Assembly: GCF_001949145.1 (NCBI RefSeq)
Contig: NW_019091390.1
Location: 186,001-250,000 of the forward strand
Source: Acanthaster planci
Lineage: Eukaryota > Echinodermata > Asteroidea > Valvatida > Acanthasteridae
Direction: 5' to 3'
DNA length: 64,000 nucleotides
The first letter of the stretch is position 1, and each line of letters begins with the position of its first letter. The position numbers and the translations under genes are program-made. Below, piece by piece: positions 39,801 through 52,818 of the stretch. The notes below the pieces were generated by a model that worked only from the letters and a program-made list of their open reading frames with translations, did no database searches and was not told the origin of the DNA.

Positions 39801-42800
39801 GCTGGACGGAGTATTGAAGCGTGTCTCGTACAGCTGCTTGGGCACATTCACATTGACCGTGCCGTTCAGGACAGCGGAGGTGTTCAGGGAACCGCTGATG
39901 TACAGACCGGACATGAGGCTGTCGTCCAGGCTAACTTTCATCTTGCCCATGACAGAGACGGCGGCCCTGGGAGTGGAAAGTCAGTCCAAACAACATTTTA
40001 GCATTTTTCCATTAAAAGTTCCTGGAGGGATAGAAAATCTGATATCTGCTAAGGCCCAACAAATCAGTTCTGCTTCCCATTACATGCTATCTGGAAACAA
40101 GGTAGGTAAATGAACAGGTTTTTGTCCTTTATGAACCTTGATTCAGTGTGCATCTAAGAGATAAAGGGTTAAAGTCAACAACAGCAGGAAAGGTCTGGTG
40201 GCATTGTTTTCAAGTGAAAAGAACAACACTTTAATAAAAGGTACCTATTGCACCACATTCAAAATAAACTAGACCTAATTTTAGGCTTCCTCGATTTCTC
40301 ATTTCACATTTTCCCAAACTTTTCCACCCAAACAGAAAAAAACAACAACTAGAAAACAAGAATTACAGAAACAAATTTTTTCAAAATTAAATCCTTAGCT
40401 AGGTTTGGAACCCACAAGCCTGTAGTTAGTATACAGCAAGCAATCCTATAGACTAATCCAAGGGGACATCCTGACTATGCTGGCACCACAATCACTTGCA
40501 CATATTATTATATGCATATGCATTTGGCAAGTCACAGCACCCTATTGGTCAATGAGGCATGCAATGCACCTGTCCAGTTCCACCTGTCCATGGGCGTTGT
40601 GCCACATTAATGCCCTCTAATTCTGGTTGATAATTTAAACTAAGGAGCTATCTGCCTTGAGCAGAAGAACCGCCCCCCATCAGTGCTCACAGTCTGACAG
40701 TGAGAGCTCAGTGGCTAGCCGATTCTAAAATCGTTGCAATCATTACAGAGAATCACATCATGAAACATATGACACATATGCATTCAAGCTGCTATGACAC
40801 TGTTCCTACCTAGGTGTAAGGCTCCCTTCCACATCCACCCTCTCCAGCTTGCTGGCCGGGTTCTGTAGGATGTCGGTCAAGCGGGGGGTCAGCACTGCCT
40901 TGCCTTGGGCGTCTAGTGCCATAGCCACGGCCGAGTCTACCCACAGCTGCAGGGGCAGACCTATCTCTGTCGGGATCTCGTGCACGCCCCCGCCCAGGCT
41001 GAAGATCTTGCGGTAGGTGTAGGGGTTCTCGCCCGCCCGCATCTTGTCCTCTCTCTCTCTCATCCACTCAGATGCTGGCGATGGAAAAAACATCAAGACA
41101 CCATTCAGAGTTGGAGACCCCAGTGCCCATATTTCTTTCAACAAAAGGGCAGTTGAATATTGTTCTTTACGGCAGATCTCTGCTCGTTTTTAATGAGGAA
41201 ATCTTAGAAGGAATCATATCTCTGGGGGATTCAGACCACCATTCCACTAAGTTAACCTTAAGTCAATGGAGCAGGAATTCGTTCACTTTTTCAAATAAAT
41301 TACATTTCTACTAAAACTACGCTTCAAGCACACACTGCAGTGTCTCGACTTCTAAACATTGTGAATGGTTTGTAATCACAATAAAAAGATTCACTTCATG
41401 ATAAAATAAACCTCCCTCCCCTTTCAATCAGGCTTGCTACGGCCCTATTGGCTAATCACAATGTCTAAGACGACTCACTTCCATCCAGGTATGACCAGAT
41501 AGTGTCCTTGTCCAGACTGAATGTTCGCAGCTCGTTGCCAAAGAACTTCAAGTAGCCAGAGGCCTTCACTTGGTTGGAGTAGGGGTCGATTATCGTTGTT
41601 GGAAGCTGGACGAAAGGACAAAATAGAAAATNNNNNNNNNNNNNNNNNNNNNNNNNNNNNNNNNNNNNNNNNNNNNNNNNNNNNNNNNNNNNNNNNNNNN
41701 NNNNNNNNNNNNNNNNNNNNNNNNNNNNNNNNNNNNNNNNNNNNNNNNNNNNNNNNNNNNNNNNNNNNNNNNNNNNNNNNNNNNNNNNNNNNNNNNNNNN
41801 NNNNNNNNNNNNNNNNNNNNNNNNNNNNNNNNNNNNNNNNNNNNNNNNNNNNNNNNNNNNNNNNNNNNNNNNNNNNNNNNNNNNNNNNNNNNNNNNNNNN
41901 NNNNNNNNNNNNNNNNNNNNNNGCTTGACCGAGCCGCTGACGGGGAACGGCGAGGCGGGCGTGCCGATGACGGAAGCCTCAGTGTTGAGACTCACCTTCT
42001 GCTCCCCTGGAGAGTAACCATTGGATGGAAAACCCCAATTTAAATTCAGTCTGCAATGAGCAAACACTGAGACCTTCAGGAAATGCCGATGAGGCCATGA
42101 AAATAGGAACGTAGTTTGGTGGTCATACCTAAGGACTAATACCAAAAACAATTAATCGAAAAAGAAACGGCTAACCCATTTCTTGCTGCTGGCCACAATC
42201 AAACTTATCTCATTACTCTACCTACTTTGGTACTCTATAAATGCAGCTTGTCAAACAGTGTTAACCGTGTCATAATGCGGACACTGGAAACGTGACGCTA
42301 ATTTAGAAGTAGCTTGAACCATCTCAGAAAATGCCGGAAATTCTATCTACCCAAAAAAATTGTACACAAAAACTTGATCTTAACTGACAATCATAAGTAT
42401 GTGCCTGCCAGTTTCAATACGGGCGATTCACAAAAGTGCGCCTAGAAGAGTCTGCAATGCATTGGCCAATCATGATGCACGAAATCTGATTGACCTAACA
42501 CGTGTTTGGACAGGGTCAACAGATGCCTGTATTGCTTTATGTCGAGCTAGGCAGATTTATTCCGAACAGAAAATAACAGTTTACATGAATGATCTTTTAA
42601 CAGGAAAAATCAATTAGGTTGTCGCAGCAGCTCTTCACAATAAACGCTCACAACGGCTTGTAATATCATGCTCATTCATAAAAAGTACTGGTCCTGGCTT
42701 GCATTAGACAAGGGCCGAAGTTTTAACCCTTTTCTGAGCCAATCTATGTTACATTCTGACATTTGACCGACTTACAGAAGTTTGGTGCCCACATAAACCT

Positions 42801-45800
42801 CTTGGAGTACTGTGCTCCATGGACGAATGGCTTCAGAGTCAGCAGGGCCTTCCGGGCCACTTTGAATCTACAAAAGGCAAAATCGTTCGATTACTTTCCG
42901 GACAAATTAGTTTCTGACTTCAGTACATCAGGCCTGTCAATTTTTGCTCCAGCGAAGATTTCAGAAATGGCTCTGGTAAGAAGCAAGGCCATTTGAGAAT
43001 GAAGCACTTGATATCAAGCCAGATCAGACAAACTCAGCGCTGACTTAGTCAGCAGATCTGACCTCGCTGATGTGTTGCTGAGCTGTTAGACCTGACCTCA
43101 CTTGTGTGTTGCTGTTCTCAACTGACCTACGATGTACTTTATTCGGATCATGCACTGTTCTGTTGAAATACAACACTGGCTTGTTGGGCTACTTAAAGTT
43201 ATCCTGGGTACTTGCGACTTACAAGTTCTTCTTGCACTTCTGGTAGTTGGAGGCCAGACTCTCCAGGTGAGTGTAGACAAAACTAGCCACCTGCTTGGAC
43301 TTGTCATTCTTCAGGTCGCTGATGATAGAGAAGACGATATCTGTCTCAGGCTCAGTGTCCATGACGATGACGTAGGCAGCGATGCGGACCTGGTGGTCTT
43401 CATCCATGTTCTCGATCAAGGGCATCAGAAGAGGCACAATCTGGGGTACAGATGGCACAGGAAACAAAACTAAAAACGCTGAAGACCCTCAAGATGGAAC
43501 TCATGCAATACATCCGGAGATGGACTATGACAACAACTGACATCAATGTAACACTTGCACTGGGGTGTGCAGCACAAACTCCATCAGTTTGTCTAATAAT
43601 TATTAGAAACGAAAATATCTGACCAGACGCTGCAAAATGAGTCTTAAGGCCGTATTCCCAGTTATTCTCAGTAAACTGAGTTGCCTGTTCTGACATATTA
43701 ATCAGTTTGGTATCCTAATGAAATGTTCATTGAGTGGGTGAAAACTGCAAAGAGTTCCTAGTGATTAACACTGTGCAAGATTATTTCAAAGGCCTTTAAC
43801 TCAACGGTGGTTCCGGTGACTTGCAACTCCTTTTTTTTGGATGATGCAGGTATAACGAGTAGCAAAATAAACAAGAGTCCCTCTTTTCATCCAACGTATG
43901 ATTAATACTTACTTAAAGGAAAGGGAAGGAGCTGAGCAAAATACAGGGGCGAGGCCCACACACTTACTCTCTCTGGCACAACCTTAGCCAGGCGACGCAG
44001 GGAGTAGATGGCCTGCACGCGCAGGTCCACATCTTCCACGTTCGAATTGATGATCTCTCTAATGTGATCGATGGAGTCCGTCTCGGCATCAGTGGTCTTC
44101 TTCATGACCAGGCCAGTGTTGCCGATGGCCTTGAGGCACATACGCTTGTCCTCTTCGGGCCGTGAGGGGTCAATGCCGGCGAGAAGGTTCTGTTGAAGGG
44201 AACAATGTTTAAAATTTAAAGGTTAGAGAGGCAAATTTAAACCTGCACTTTCTCAGGAAAATGCAAACTACCGTTGTCTTTGGCTTGACCCTTCCCATTG
44301 CGATGATTTGTAGAAGTTAAATGACTTAGCTGCATCCAGGTATGACACACATTTAAGAAGGCATGGCGCCACACCTAAGCAGTGAATTCTCTCACTGCTG
44401 GACAGGGAAACGGTGGAATATGAAAGTAACCAAATCTGAGTATTTACTAGGAGTCATTCCTGGACCTGGTTTGCAGTGAGGTGAAGAAGAAGCTCACAAC
44501 CATTTGGAGAGGGGTTGGGGGGAGGTGGTACAAGCTCTTACCATTGAATATTCTTGTTTCTTGTCCTCGGAGCAGATCTGGTTGACCTTGCAAGCCTTGT
44601 GGACCAAAGAGCCAAAGCTCAGCCAGCATGTCTTCCTCACTTGCTGGTCAGCGTTGGGTCCGTTGACCACAGGGCCCCGGCACAGACCCTGAGGGAGACA
44701 AGGAGGAGCGATGAAATGGGGGTAAAATTCCCAGAGCAAATCATTGGGAGCATGCCTGCGAAACACACCTGTCTTTTCACTGTGCTATCAGTACTAGCCA
44801 AGGAAAGAGTTTTTCAACAAAACGTTTTGATAAACAGAAAGAACTACCCGTTCTACCCAAGGACTTTCCCTCATCACATCACCTACCAGGACATGATCCA
44901 GGATCTCCTCTGTCGGTTCATTGATCAGGGCGATGGTGCTCAGGATCTGACAGGCCTCCTCACACTCGTAGGTCCTCTTGCCGATCTCACTTGTCAAAAT
45001 CTCCACGGACTTGTCGTTCTCCACCTGAACGAGGGCATCCAGGAGAATTTGCCTGCCGAAAAGGAAAAGCTTATATCAATGCGGGAAGCACATATACGCC
45101 TGTGGAACTAAGAGACTCCACCCACTATGAAGATGACTATGGGCAGACGCTCACGGCATATAACCTCTATTTATGCAGCACTGACACGAAGCCCCCAGGG
45201 CTTTGTGCACATGTAAACTCAAATGCATGTATACATATATTGAACCATCTTTTAGGACAACACAAAGAGAGAGAAAATGTGGACATGGGGCGACTGTTGG
45301 GGAGCAACTTACTTCCTTTCTTTCATCTCCTTAGAGTCACTGACAAACTTCTTGCCGAGCCTGTCAAAGATGTTCTGGAGCTCCAGGGGGCCAAACTTTT
45401 TCAGCTTCTTGACCAGGAGGATGAAGTTCTTGGGAGCTTCTTCAGTGATCCCATCCTTCTTGATGTTGTCTTGGATTTTCTGGAGGTAGGTCTTCACCTA
45501 GAGCAGGTGATGTGTTTGTACATTAAAAAAAAAACTGGTGCAGGCAGGATAAACTTATAATGGAAGTAATGAGGTGGACTCTTTGAATTTTGGAATTTTA
45601 CTTGGTGGTTTATGAACATAAATTTGCAACTGAGATTAATTTATTTTAACATGAGTTCCCTTTGGCTAATTTTAGGCATTGGCAAAACTTTCCCTTCAAA
45701 ATTCATTCCAAATACCACAAACACAACTGGAAAAAGAGCTTTTCAAATTAGAAATATGTAACAATACACAAAAACGAATCCACCCCTTCCAAAAGCATTG

Positions 45801-48800
45801 CAGGTTCCTTTTTAAGAGACAATGCCTTGATTGGCATTTTTTTCATTCTCTGACGGGCTTCACTTGGTCATGAAAATAAAGACCACAATTTAACCATGAC
45901 AGTTAAAGCCTCTCTTGCTCTACCAGCACACTGAATTACCTCCCTCCTCATTTGTCTTTGAAAGTGGCTGTTTGAGCATTACCTTGGTACGGATCTGACT
46001 CATGTGGGGTCCATCTTCTTCAGTCCGCTCATGGTCTTCTTCCGAGTCATGCTCGTGCTTCTTCCATGCCTCAAAGACAAACGTCAGGTCCTCTGCCTGG
46101 TCCTTGGGGTTCTCGACGTCCGGAATGAACTCATCCTGGGGTATCTCTCTGGTGCTCTTCAGGACGAAAGTTTGACTGAGCGAAAAAGAAACCAGAAGCA
46201 TGTTAAAATGTTGCTGGCTGTCCACTGTCAGCCATTTCAAGTCAGACAACACTTCAAGCAAACATTTTTGAGAAAAAAATTCATGGAAAAGGTTCATCCT
46301 TCCATCACCTAAAGTATCTAAACAGGTAAGATATGTAAAAGTAACTGACTGGTGCTGAAAAGCTTGACATAGGATTTTTTTTTTAACAAATCCTACGGTC
46401 AGCATCAAAAAAGCTCTCAACTTCAAAATGCTCAATCGAAAACTGCATCGACGGCTTACTTGACGAATGCGACAGCCTTCCCACCCTTCTGTCCAAATGG
46501 CTGGAAGATGTGCTTGCCTTCAGCCACAACGGCGTCAATGACAAACTTGCTGTGGTCCTTGAGGCTGATGCTGTAACGGACCTACAAAGAGCATTGACAA
46601 TGATATCTAAAAATGTAGACTCATGCACAGCAGAGGGGTGCACAAGTGCTTACAGTTGACATGGAGATCATGGGAAACTCTGAGACCAGATACTATGACT
46701 GTGATAAGTACAGCTTGAGGTGGCAATATTTGGACGTCAGATGAGTCTCGGGATCATTTGATGGCTTGCCGATCGGGGGTCAAGAATTTCATCTTCTCAT
46801 AAAACAAACCCACTTGAGAGATTTTACCCAATAGCCAGTTAATGTCAGAGCTTCTTACCTGAATTCTCTCTCTGAAATTCTTCAAAATTGCAATTTATTT
46901 AGGACGCAACCAAGCTCAACGCATCAGTAAGTCAACCACAGAAATGAGGCAGTCATCCGGCCTCAAGTGGTTAAGGATTTGTTTGTATTTTTAATAAGGT
47001 TTTAAAACATGCCAGAAACCATCAGCTTCAAGTCTCAATTGTGGAATTTTCTACAATACTGTAATTCTCTTGTTCGACAAAAACAAAAAACCCAAGAAAC
47101 AAAACAAAAATAAACAAAAACACTACAAATCAAATGCCAATTCCTCGAAGAAAGGAGGGAAAGCAAGACAGAAACATAGATAAAGCCAATGGAGCAGGAG
47201 AAGGAAAGTGGCTCAATTCCTACATACCTGGCTGAGGCACTTCAAGAGCTCCTCCTTCTTCTCATTGGGTTTTCGGAACTCGCTGAAGGGCTCTGTGGCA
47301 GGGCTAGTCTCCCAGCCCTTACATTTCTCACACTTCCTACTGGAGAGCAAGGACAGTTTGCTGCGCTGGGTGCGCTGCTGGCATTCCAGGAGGTCCCGAG
47401 TCTTGGTGATGTTCAGGACAAAGCGTTGGGCTGTCGAAACACAAAGTGTGTGTGGAAAAGTCAAGAAAATTGTCAACTGTTTACTTTGATATGTTACAAC
47501 ATCCATCCAGACTATTAGTGGTAAGACAATGCCACAAATGGTGACAGATGGGGGTCACCTTGGGGAAATTTACTGTCATACAGAACCTGGTCCCTCAATT
47601 AATAAATGAACTTCGAGACAATTCAGGAATAATAACGAGAAATATAATTGTTGAAAATTGCGGCAAAAAACGAGGAAAAACGTTAGGGAAAAAAAGAAAA
47701 AGGAATCTATTTGTGTTATAACAAAGAATTGATAAGTTGGAATGTGACCGTTTCTAGAGGATTTGCTTGTGTGTATACCAGGAATGAGAAAATTTTCGGG
47801 TATTTTTAAAAACGCCATTTGCACATTGTTAGGTCGGGTTACAGTTTTACAACTCTGATAGGTTTGAGCTTGAGCACCAGGTGCACAATGCTGGTGGGCA
47901 TCATATGTCGGCCCAGTCTTTCACTCTGTGGCTAGTATGAGGGGGTACTAACGCACACAGCCTACAGCCTTAGGTAAGCATGTCAAGTGAAATTCATCCC
48001 ACTGACGTGGGGCCACTCAACAGACCTGTAATAACGACCCCCGGGGAAACTTACGCTGGACTTCTTTGTTAATGATGTGAGGCCTGGAATCCGAGATCTT
48101 GACTTTATACACTGACTCACAGTAGCCAGCGATGCCCCTCTGCAAAAAAATGCAAAAAAAAAAAAAAAACAACATTCAATCAAAAAATCAGACAGAATGA
48201 AAAATTGAAATCTTGTTACATCAAAACCCTGAACTGTGCTCACAACATAAAATTACCTTTTTGAACTTTTAAGAGCTAGTGTCTGCAATGCCTTTTATAA
48301 AATGATATTGAATTTTAGCGTTCCACATTCATCTACCATGCAACATTTTCTCATAATTTCTTCTTCAAAGGCTACATTCAGTTCCGCATACCGTTTCCTT
48401 CATTTCAGCCATTTCACATTGATTTGAATGGACAGACTCACCTCCATCACACGGTAGTGTTTTTTCTGGTGAAGAATGTTACTCTGTAACAACAATACAC
48501 AACAAACATAAATGAAAAGTTTTTCAATCAACTTAAAAGAATTCACAGATTGAAGAGCTCATTTCATTGAAGTCTCCATCTGTTCCTGAAAACAACAGAA
48601 TCAATCAAATCAATTTCAAATGTTTTACAGATGATAAAAAATTTATCTTCACTGTTGAGCTGCTTAAGATTACAGTAATTCAACCATCATCTTCCTACAC
48701 AAACATTTTTTCTATCCAGTAGTGCAGTTGTTGTTGAGTCTGTTGTAAATCCCTGCAAGTCCATCACAAGTCATTCAGTTTTAAAGTCACAAGCCATTCA

Positions 48801-51489
48801 AATGAACTCTGACACTGAAAATGCAACCCTTTGCCCTTGTTCAACTTGCTACTTGTGACTGGACTCAACTACGACACTGTCCAGTAATCAAAGAATTGAA
48901 CAATTGGTGGATCAATGATCAATCAACTCATCAAACCATAAGTTGGACTTCTTACATGCTAGTTAGGCCAACTCAGTGATTCACACACAATCACTCAATA
49001 GAGCACATGTAGATTTCAATCTGTCAGTCATCCATTTTCTTAAATCAATCAATCTGTCTAACTACTAAGTTCCCCGTATCAACTCACAGGCTGTGTGCGC
49101 TGTGTTTCAGGCTCGTTCAAGTCATCTGTGCCCTGGATGTTGACAAGCATCAGTTCCAACACCCCCTTCTTGATATTGGAGGCCCAGACAGGCTCATTCT
49201 GAGAGATCACGATGTGGAAAACCTACAATTTTGCAAAGAAAAGAGCGTCACAATATATTAGTTTATAGAATAAATAATCCAGGTTTTGACCAAAATGTTG
49301 CAGAGTTTAGAAAAGGCCAATACATGTAGCTGTTATCAATATGCACTGAAATTCTAGGCTATCAATACTGGACAAAGTCATTGTGAGAAATGAGCTAACT
49401 CCGTATGAAGAAATTTTTACTTGCAGTTTTTTTCCTGATGTGAAACACTGACAGAAGCAGTGTTGCTCATACATAATCTTCTTTCAAGTCTGAAGTTTCA
49501 CCCAAAATGTTAGAAAACTAAAATATGAACTTGAACTTTGAAGATTTTTCAAAACAATAACAAACGCCTTTTGAAAATGTAAAATTTTTTCTACAACACA
49601 TTAAGTGACCTGCGCCCTGAATCTCCAAACACCAACCTTTCCATTCAAGTATCTAAATTCAATCGGTTTGACCAGCTGCTCCAGGAGAGGCGTTTCAATC
49701 TCCTGCGGCAGACGCTGCAGTTTGTCCACAGTCAGCTGCTTAGCTGGGTCCTCAGTCTCTGTCTGAATCTTGGCCAATTGAACTTGTTCAAACTGTTCAA
49801 TAAAAACAAACGATAAAATGAAAATCCCAAGATAAACGAGTCTTATAATTTAAAGAATCTGATGCTGCAATCTAAGTAGAGTAAACCAAGTAATTTTCAG
49901 AATAAAGAGAGAATATCACACAAATTATTCAAAGCAAAAGACAGGCATTGATACAAATTCAAGCACAAAACTTTTTCCCTCAATCGTGAAAAAAAAATGC
50001 TTTGAAAATATGTTTTATTCCACTCAGAAACTCGTAAGGAATCACAGAATGAACTTTACCCTCAGCAGGCATTTGTTGTCAGCCATCATGTGGATGTGTA
50101 CATCCGTGATGATCTTGATGCCTGCCACTTCTTTACTGACCCCCGGGATCCCGCTGACCACCTGTCCTTCATAATGGTACACGTACTCGCGCCCTGCCGC
50201 AAAGTACCCTGAGAAGAAAGGGGGGGGGGAATGTTCAAGAAAATGAGAAGATTGACTGGGACCTGGAGTGCATCAGGCCAACTTTACTTGTTCATAATAG
50301 TGTACTCATTGCCGAGAGTACAATTGTTTTCCAGATTACCTACGTTATTCTTCAGGTGAGATGCTGAGAATCTCAGTGAACCCAGCTGCCAGTGCTATAA
50401 ACTGGTTCCTTGTAATCATTTTGCTGCCAATTAATTCTGATGTTTGTGACACTCGAAAATTGTGACGATCCAGTAAGTACAGAATTCATTCCAGTAATTC
50501 TAAGACTAAGGTACATGTATTCAATCATGGACTGGAGGGGGGAAAACCCTAGACTACCCATCAAAGTTTATATACTTTACGAGCACGTGTTGAATTGTTT
50601 TGTTTTGACTGTTTGGTTCCCTGAAACTTGGCCTATATTGATGGCACAAGAGTCGTGATTTGGGTATCGGCTAATCAATAAAAGTTGTAGCGCCCTCAAC
50701 AATTATTCTCCACTGGTGACAAGTTTTCTATTGTTTACGAGGACCGTGCCGGACTAGATTTACCATGCCCACTTGCTTTTATAAATTTGTTGCGCAAAAC
50801 TCATACTTGACTTACTTTCCTGTGAAGGGACAACAGCGGCATCTGTATTGGAAAAATAGGAAAGGTAAAAATATGAAAGTTTCAGAAAATTATTTATAAA
50901 TTAGGAGAGTAGGCCTAATTTCCTCATACTAGCTACATTATAAAAACATAGAAAAAGAATTTGTAGGTGATAAAGGGATTTACTCACTCAGGTGCGTAGT
51001 TATCGAGACACGGCTATACAGGATTTTCCTTAATCATTTTCAACCTAAAAGAGCCGAGTTATTTCGGACGATCTCACAGCTTGCTCAGCCTACTCATACC
51101 CATGTTGGTAATACATAATGCTCATTGTCAAATCCGAAATTCAAGACCACACGCGCTTGCCAGCCCGTGCGCATTGAGCACGCGTCACTGGGAAAGTATA
51201 CGTTTGGCCTGACTTTAGTTTCGGCAAAACGGGCGCCGCGCGATGACAATACGTCCAATTTTCACAAAATTAATGTGAAAATGACCGCAAGAAACTCTGA
51301 GGCTTAACAAGTAAAAAGGTACTGTGACGATATCAAGAAAAAAAGTCGATGGGGCGGATTTAGCCCCTGTTCTTTAGGATTAGTATGAAAGACGGGAATG
51401 TTATTCCAAGAGACAGATGCTCTCCCCATCCCCCCTGGGTACTTACGCACAAAAGCGACGCCTACAAGCAACAACAGAAGCTGCCTCAT
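30894..51489 (-). CDS. Vitellogenin (large lipid transfer protein), about 1,800 aa
   Basis: Secreted yolk lipoprotein. Exons 5' to 3' (minus): 51489-51447, 50842-50816, 50208-50060, 49792-49637, 49222-49088, 48483-48442, 48139-48055, 47430-47228, 46581-46460, 46175-45983, 45497-45313, 45052-44887, 44688-44542, 44189-43968, 43440-43223, 42867-42776, 42006-gap, 41605-41479, 41074-40810, 39966-39735, 39316-39221, 38256-38029, 37311-37039, 36761-36591, 36113-35937, 35389-35213, 34869-34756, 34061-33866, 33501-33341, 32934-32716, 32264-32022, 31571-31418, 31189-30894. All visible phases agree; at least 5,398 nt. The signal peptide is MRQLLLLLVGVAFVHA. The N-sheet starts FAAGREYVYHYEGQ. An alpha-helical array (TYLQKIQDN to KALLTLKPF) follows, then the lipid cavity sheets and a C-terminal VWD domain. 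No serine-rich phosvitin is present. Length, exon number and VWD favour vitellogenin over apolipophorin or MTP. Confidence 0.88.
31418..33501 (-). CDS. Von Willebrand type D exons of vitellogenin
   Basis: The four exons 33501-33341, 32934-32716, 32264-32022 and 31571-31418 encode the VWD module at about residues 1442-1700. Visible marks are IITFDKRMYNY with flanking cysteines, the paired LAKDCSSKERFVV, the beta-rich VTVYIDNTKIQF, and the CGLCGDFNGE signature near the end. The last exon of the gene adds a Cys-rich tail (NQCAPV, PTCLPTCRPT). This is the beta'/C-terminal part of vitellogenins. Confidence 0.88.
32975..33080. repeat. Tandem pair of 48-bp units in a vitellogenin intron
   Basis: Copies at 32975-33022 and 33033-33080 differ at two positions. 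The unit carries TTGCTAAGCAGGAATGCCAT, and its GCTAAGCA core recurs in other introns of this gene. Confidence 0.85.
35607..35850 (+). repeat. Array of degenerate tRNA-like (SINE-type) units
   Basis: Four partial units follow one another, starting near 35607, 35661, 35726 and 35770. They carry box A-like GTCAGTAGAGC or ATCATAGAGC and, in two units, box B-like GATTCACGCCC or GGTTCATGTTCGA. The second can fold an imperfect anticodon stem around 35674-35695. They lie in a vitellogenin intron and are too degraded to be tRNA genes. Confidence 0.4.
36381..36512. repeat. GCTAAG-rich dispersed repeat in vitellogenin intron
   Basis: Contains TCTGCTAAGCACAG, TATCTGCTAAG, an inverted CTCAGCAGATA and TTCGCTAAGTGG within about 130 bases. 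Related fragments occur at about 31839-31975, 32975-33080 and 37828-37860, so this looks like an old interspersed family. Confidence 0.5.
40393..40463 (-). repeat. tRNA-like element (tRNA pseudogene or SINE head)
   Basis: On the minus strand a 71-base stretch folds like a tRNA. CCTTGG at the 5' end pairs with CTAAGG at the 3' end (one GU). TAGTCTATAGG fits box A at 10 of 11 positions. The anticodon stem CTGTA/TACAG is perfect around a 7-base loop, and GGTTCCAAACC fits box B. The loop lacks U33 and the D arm is weak, so I do not call a working tRNA. It lies in the intron between vitellogenin exons 20 and 19. Confidence 0.5.
41632..41922. other. Assembly gap (291 Ns)
   Basis: A run of N interrupts the vitellogenin gene. 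The exon starting at 42006 is still open and coding-like at 41923, so its 3' end, and possibly one more small exon, lie inside the gap. The exon is one base past a codon boundary at 41923 and the next visible exon (41605) starts at a boundary, so the hidden coding length must be two more than a multiple of three. Confidence 0.98.
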
Positions 51490-51575
51490 GATTGCGTCAG
51501 AGAAGGTAAAACTTGAGAACAGTGAGCAGTCGAGGCAGATTGGGTTATGTGGGAATAGTCGAACACCATCAAACT

Positions 51576-51583
51576 TTTATATA
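51576..51583 (-). promoter_or_regulatory. TATA box of vitellogenin
   Basis: The minus strand reads TATATAAA about 87 bases upstream of the start codon at 51489. A start site 25-30 bases downstream would fall near 51550, giving a 5' UTR of about 60 bases. A strong TATA box suits a tissue-specific, highly expressed yolk gene. Confidence 0.65.
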
Positions 51584-52818
51584 GGCTCCGTCAAAAGAAC
51601 ACATAAGTGCTGTATGCAAATCAGTGTCGGCTCTGGGTGGTGATTGGCTGTTAAAGCTAAACAATTTGAATAAAATACGGCCGATGCGGTGAAGGTTTCA
51701 GGTAAACAACTCCGTCCAGCGCGCCTGCTCACTTACGCAGCCCACAGGATGACAGAGTCATAATTTCTATTTTCGTCCCGAACAGAACACCGAGTGCCCC
51801 CGATAAAAGTTCGGTAAATAATCTTTGTGACAATTACCGGTACACGTAGGGAGCCGAAAGAATCGTGACTGAAAAGTTACATTATATCAACCTGGGGGGC
51901 ACCATCGTTGCCAGTATTGTATGCAAATTTCATTTTTGGGGGGACAACCGAAAGAAATAATTGTGACTGATGCTATAAACTCGAGACAGGGATCTCTGAA
52001 CAGAAGCAAAATAATTACGCAATGCAGGCATAACAACAGATAACTTACTGTTTAGATGGCGTAGAGGCGGATCCCGGATTTTTTTCAAAGGGGAAGGTCA
52101 AATCAAGGACATCAGATGGCACGGATTTCAAGGCGTGCACCCCTTCCTACCGCGAAAATCCCCCCTAAGCTACCTTTTTAAAGTCTATCTGGGTGTTTGG
52201 CACATAATTTAGCCTTGAATTGTCATTAACGCAACGGTACTTTGTGTTCTTTTTCACAATGGAACCTTTCAAGATTTTTTTTACACTGGTAAAACTCAGA
52301 GAGACATGAAATTTAACATATACACGTTCTTCGGTGTAACTAAGTTAAAAAGTCACGGTCACGATGGAGTCGTTGGGTTTAACACTAAATTACACAAAAA
52401 TCAAGGATTCAACACTTCAGTGCCATACTTCAAGTGGAACTTTTAATTTAATTTAATTTATGCGTCTGGGTGGTTAAGACGAACTAAGCATTCACCACAA
52501 CACCAGAGGGAGGAAAAGACATTTAACAGCAAGTGATTTATTCCTCCATTCATGTATTTTGCTCGTTACCGTAACACCACTTACAATGCGGGCACAGCAG
52601 GAAAACCCGTCCTTGTGCAATGCAGGAAAACTCCTTGTACCGTCATCATACCACGACCATGCACCTCGAAACCGCAGAAGTTTATAACACGCAATTAGTT
52701 TAGGAGCAATCTGTTTCAGTTTCTTTATGCCTGCTAAACAACAATTACTTTGATATAAATTAAATTGTTATGGTTTTTTTTAAGCTAGTTTAACACAACA
52801 TGTAGAGCATAAGATAGA

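Noticed and set aside
41521-41928. Open frames spanning the N gap
   Set aside because: They are artefacts of translating Ns; only the minus-strand vitellogenin exons on each side are supported.
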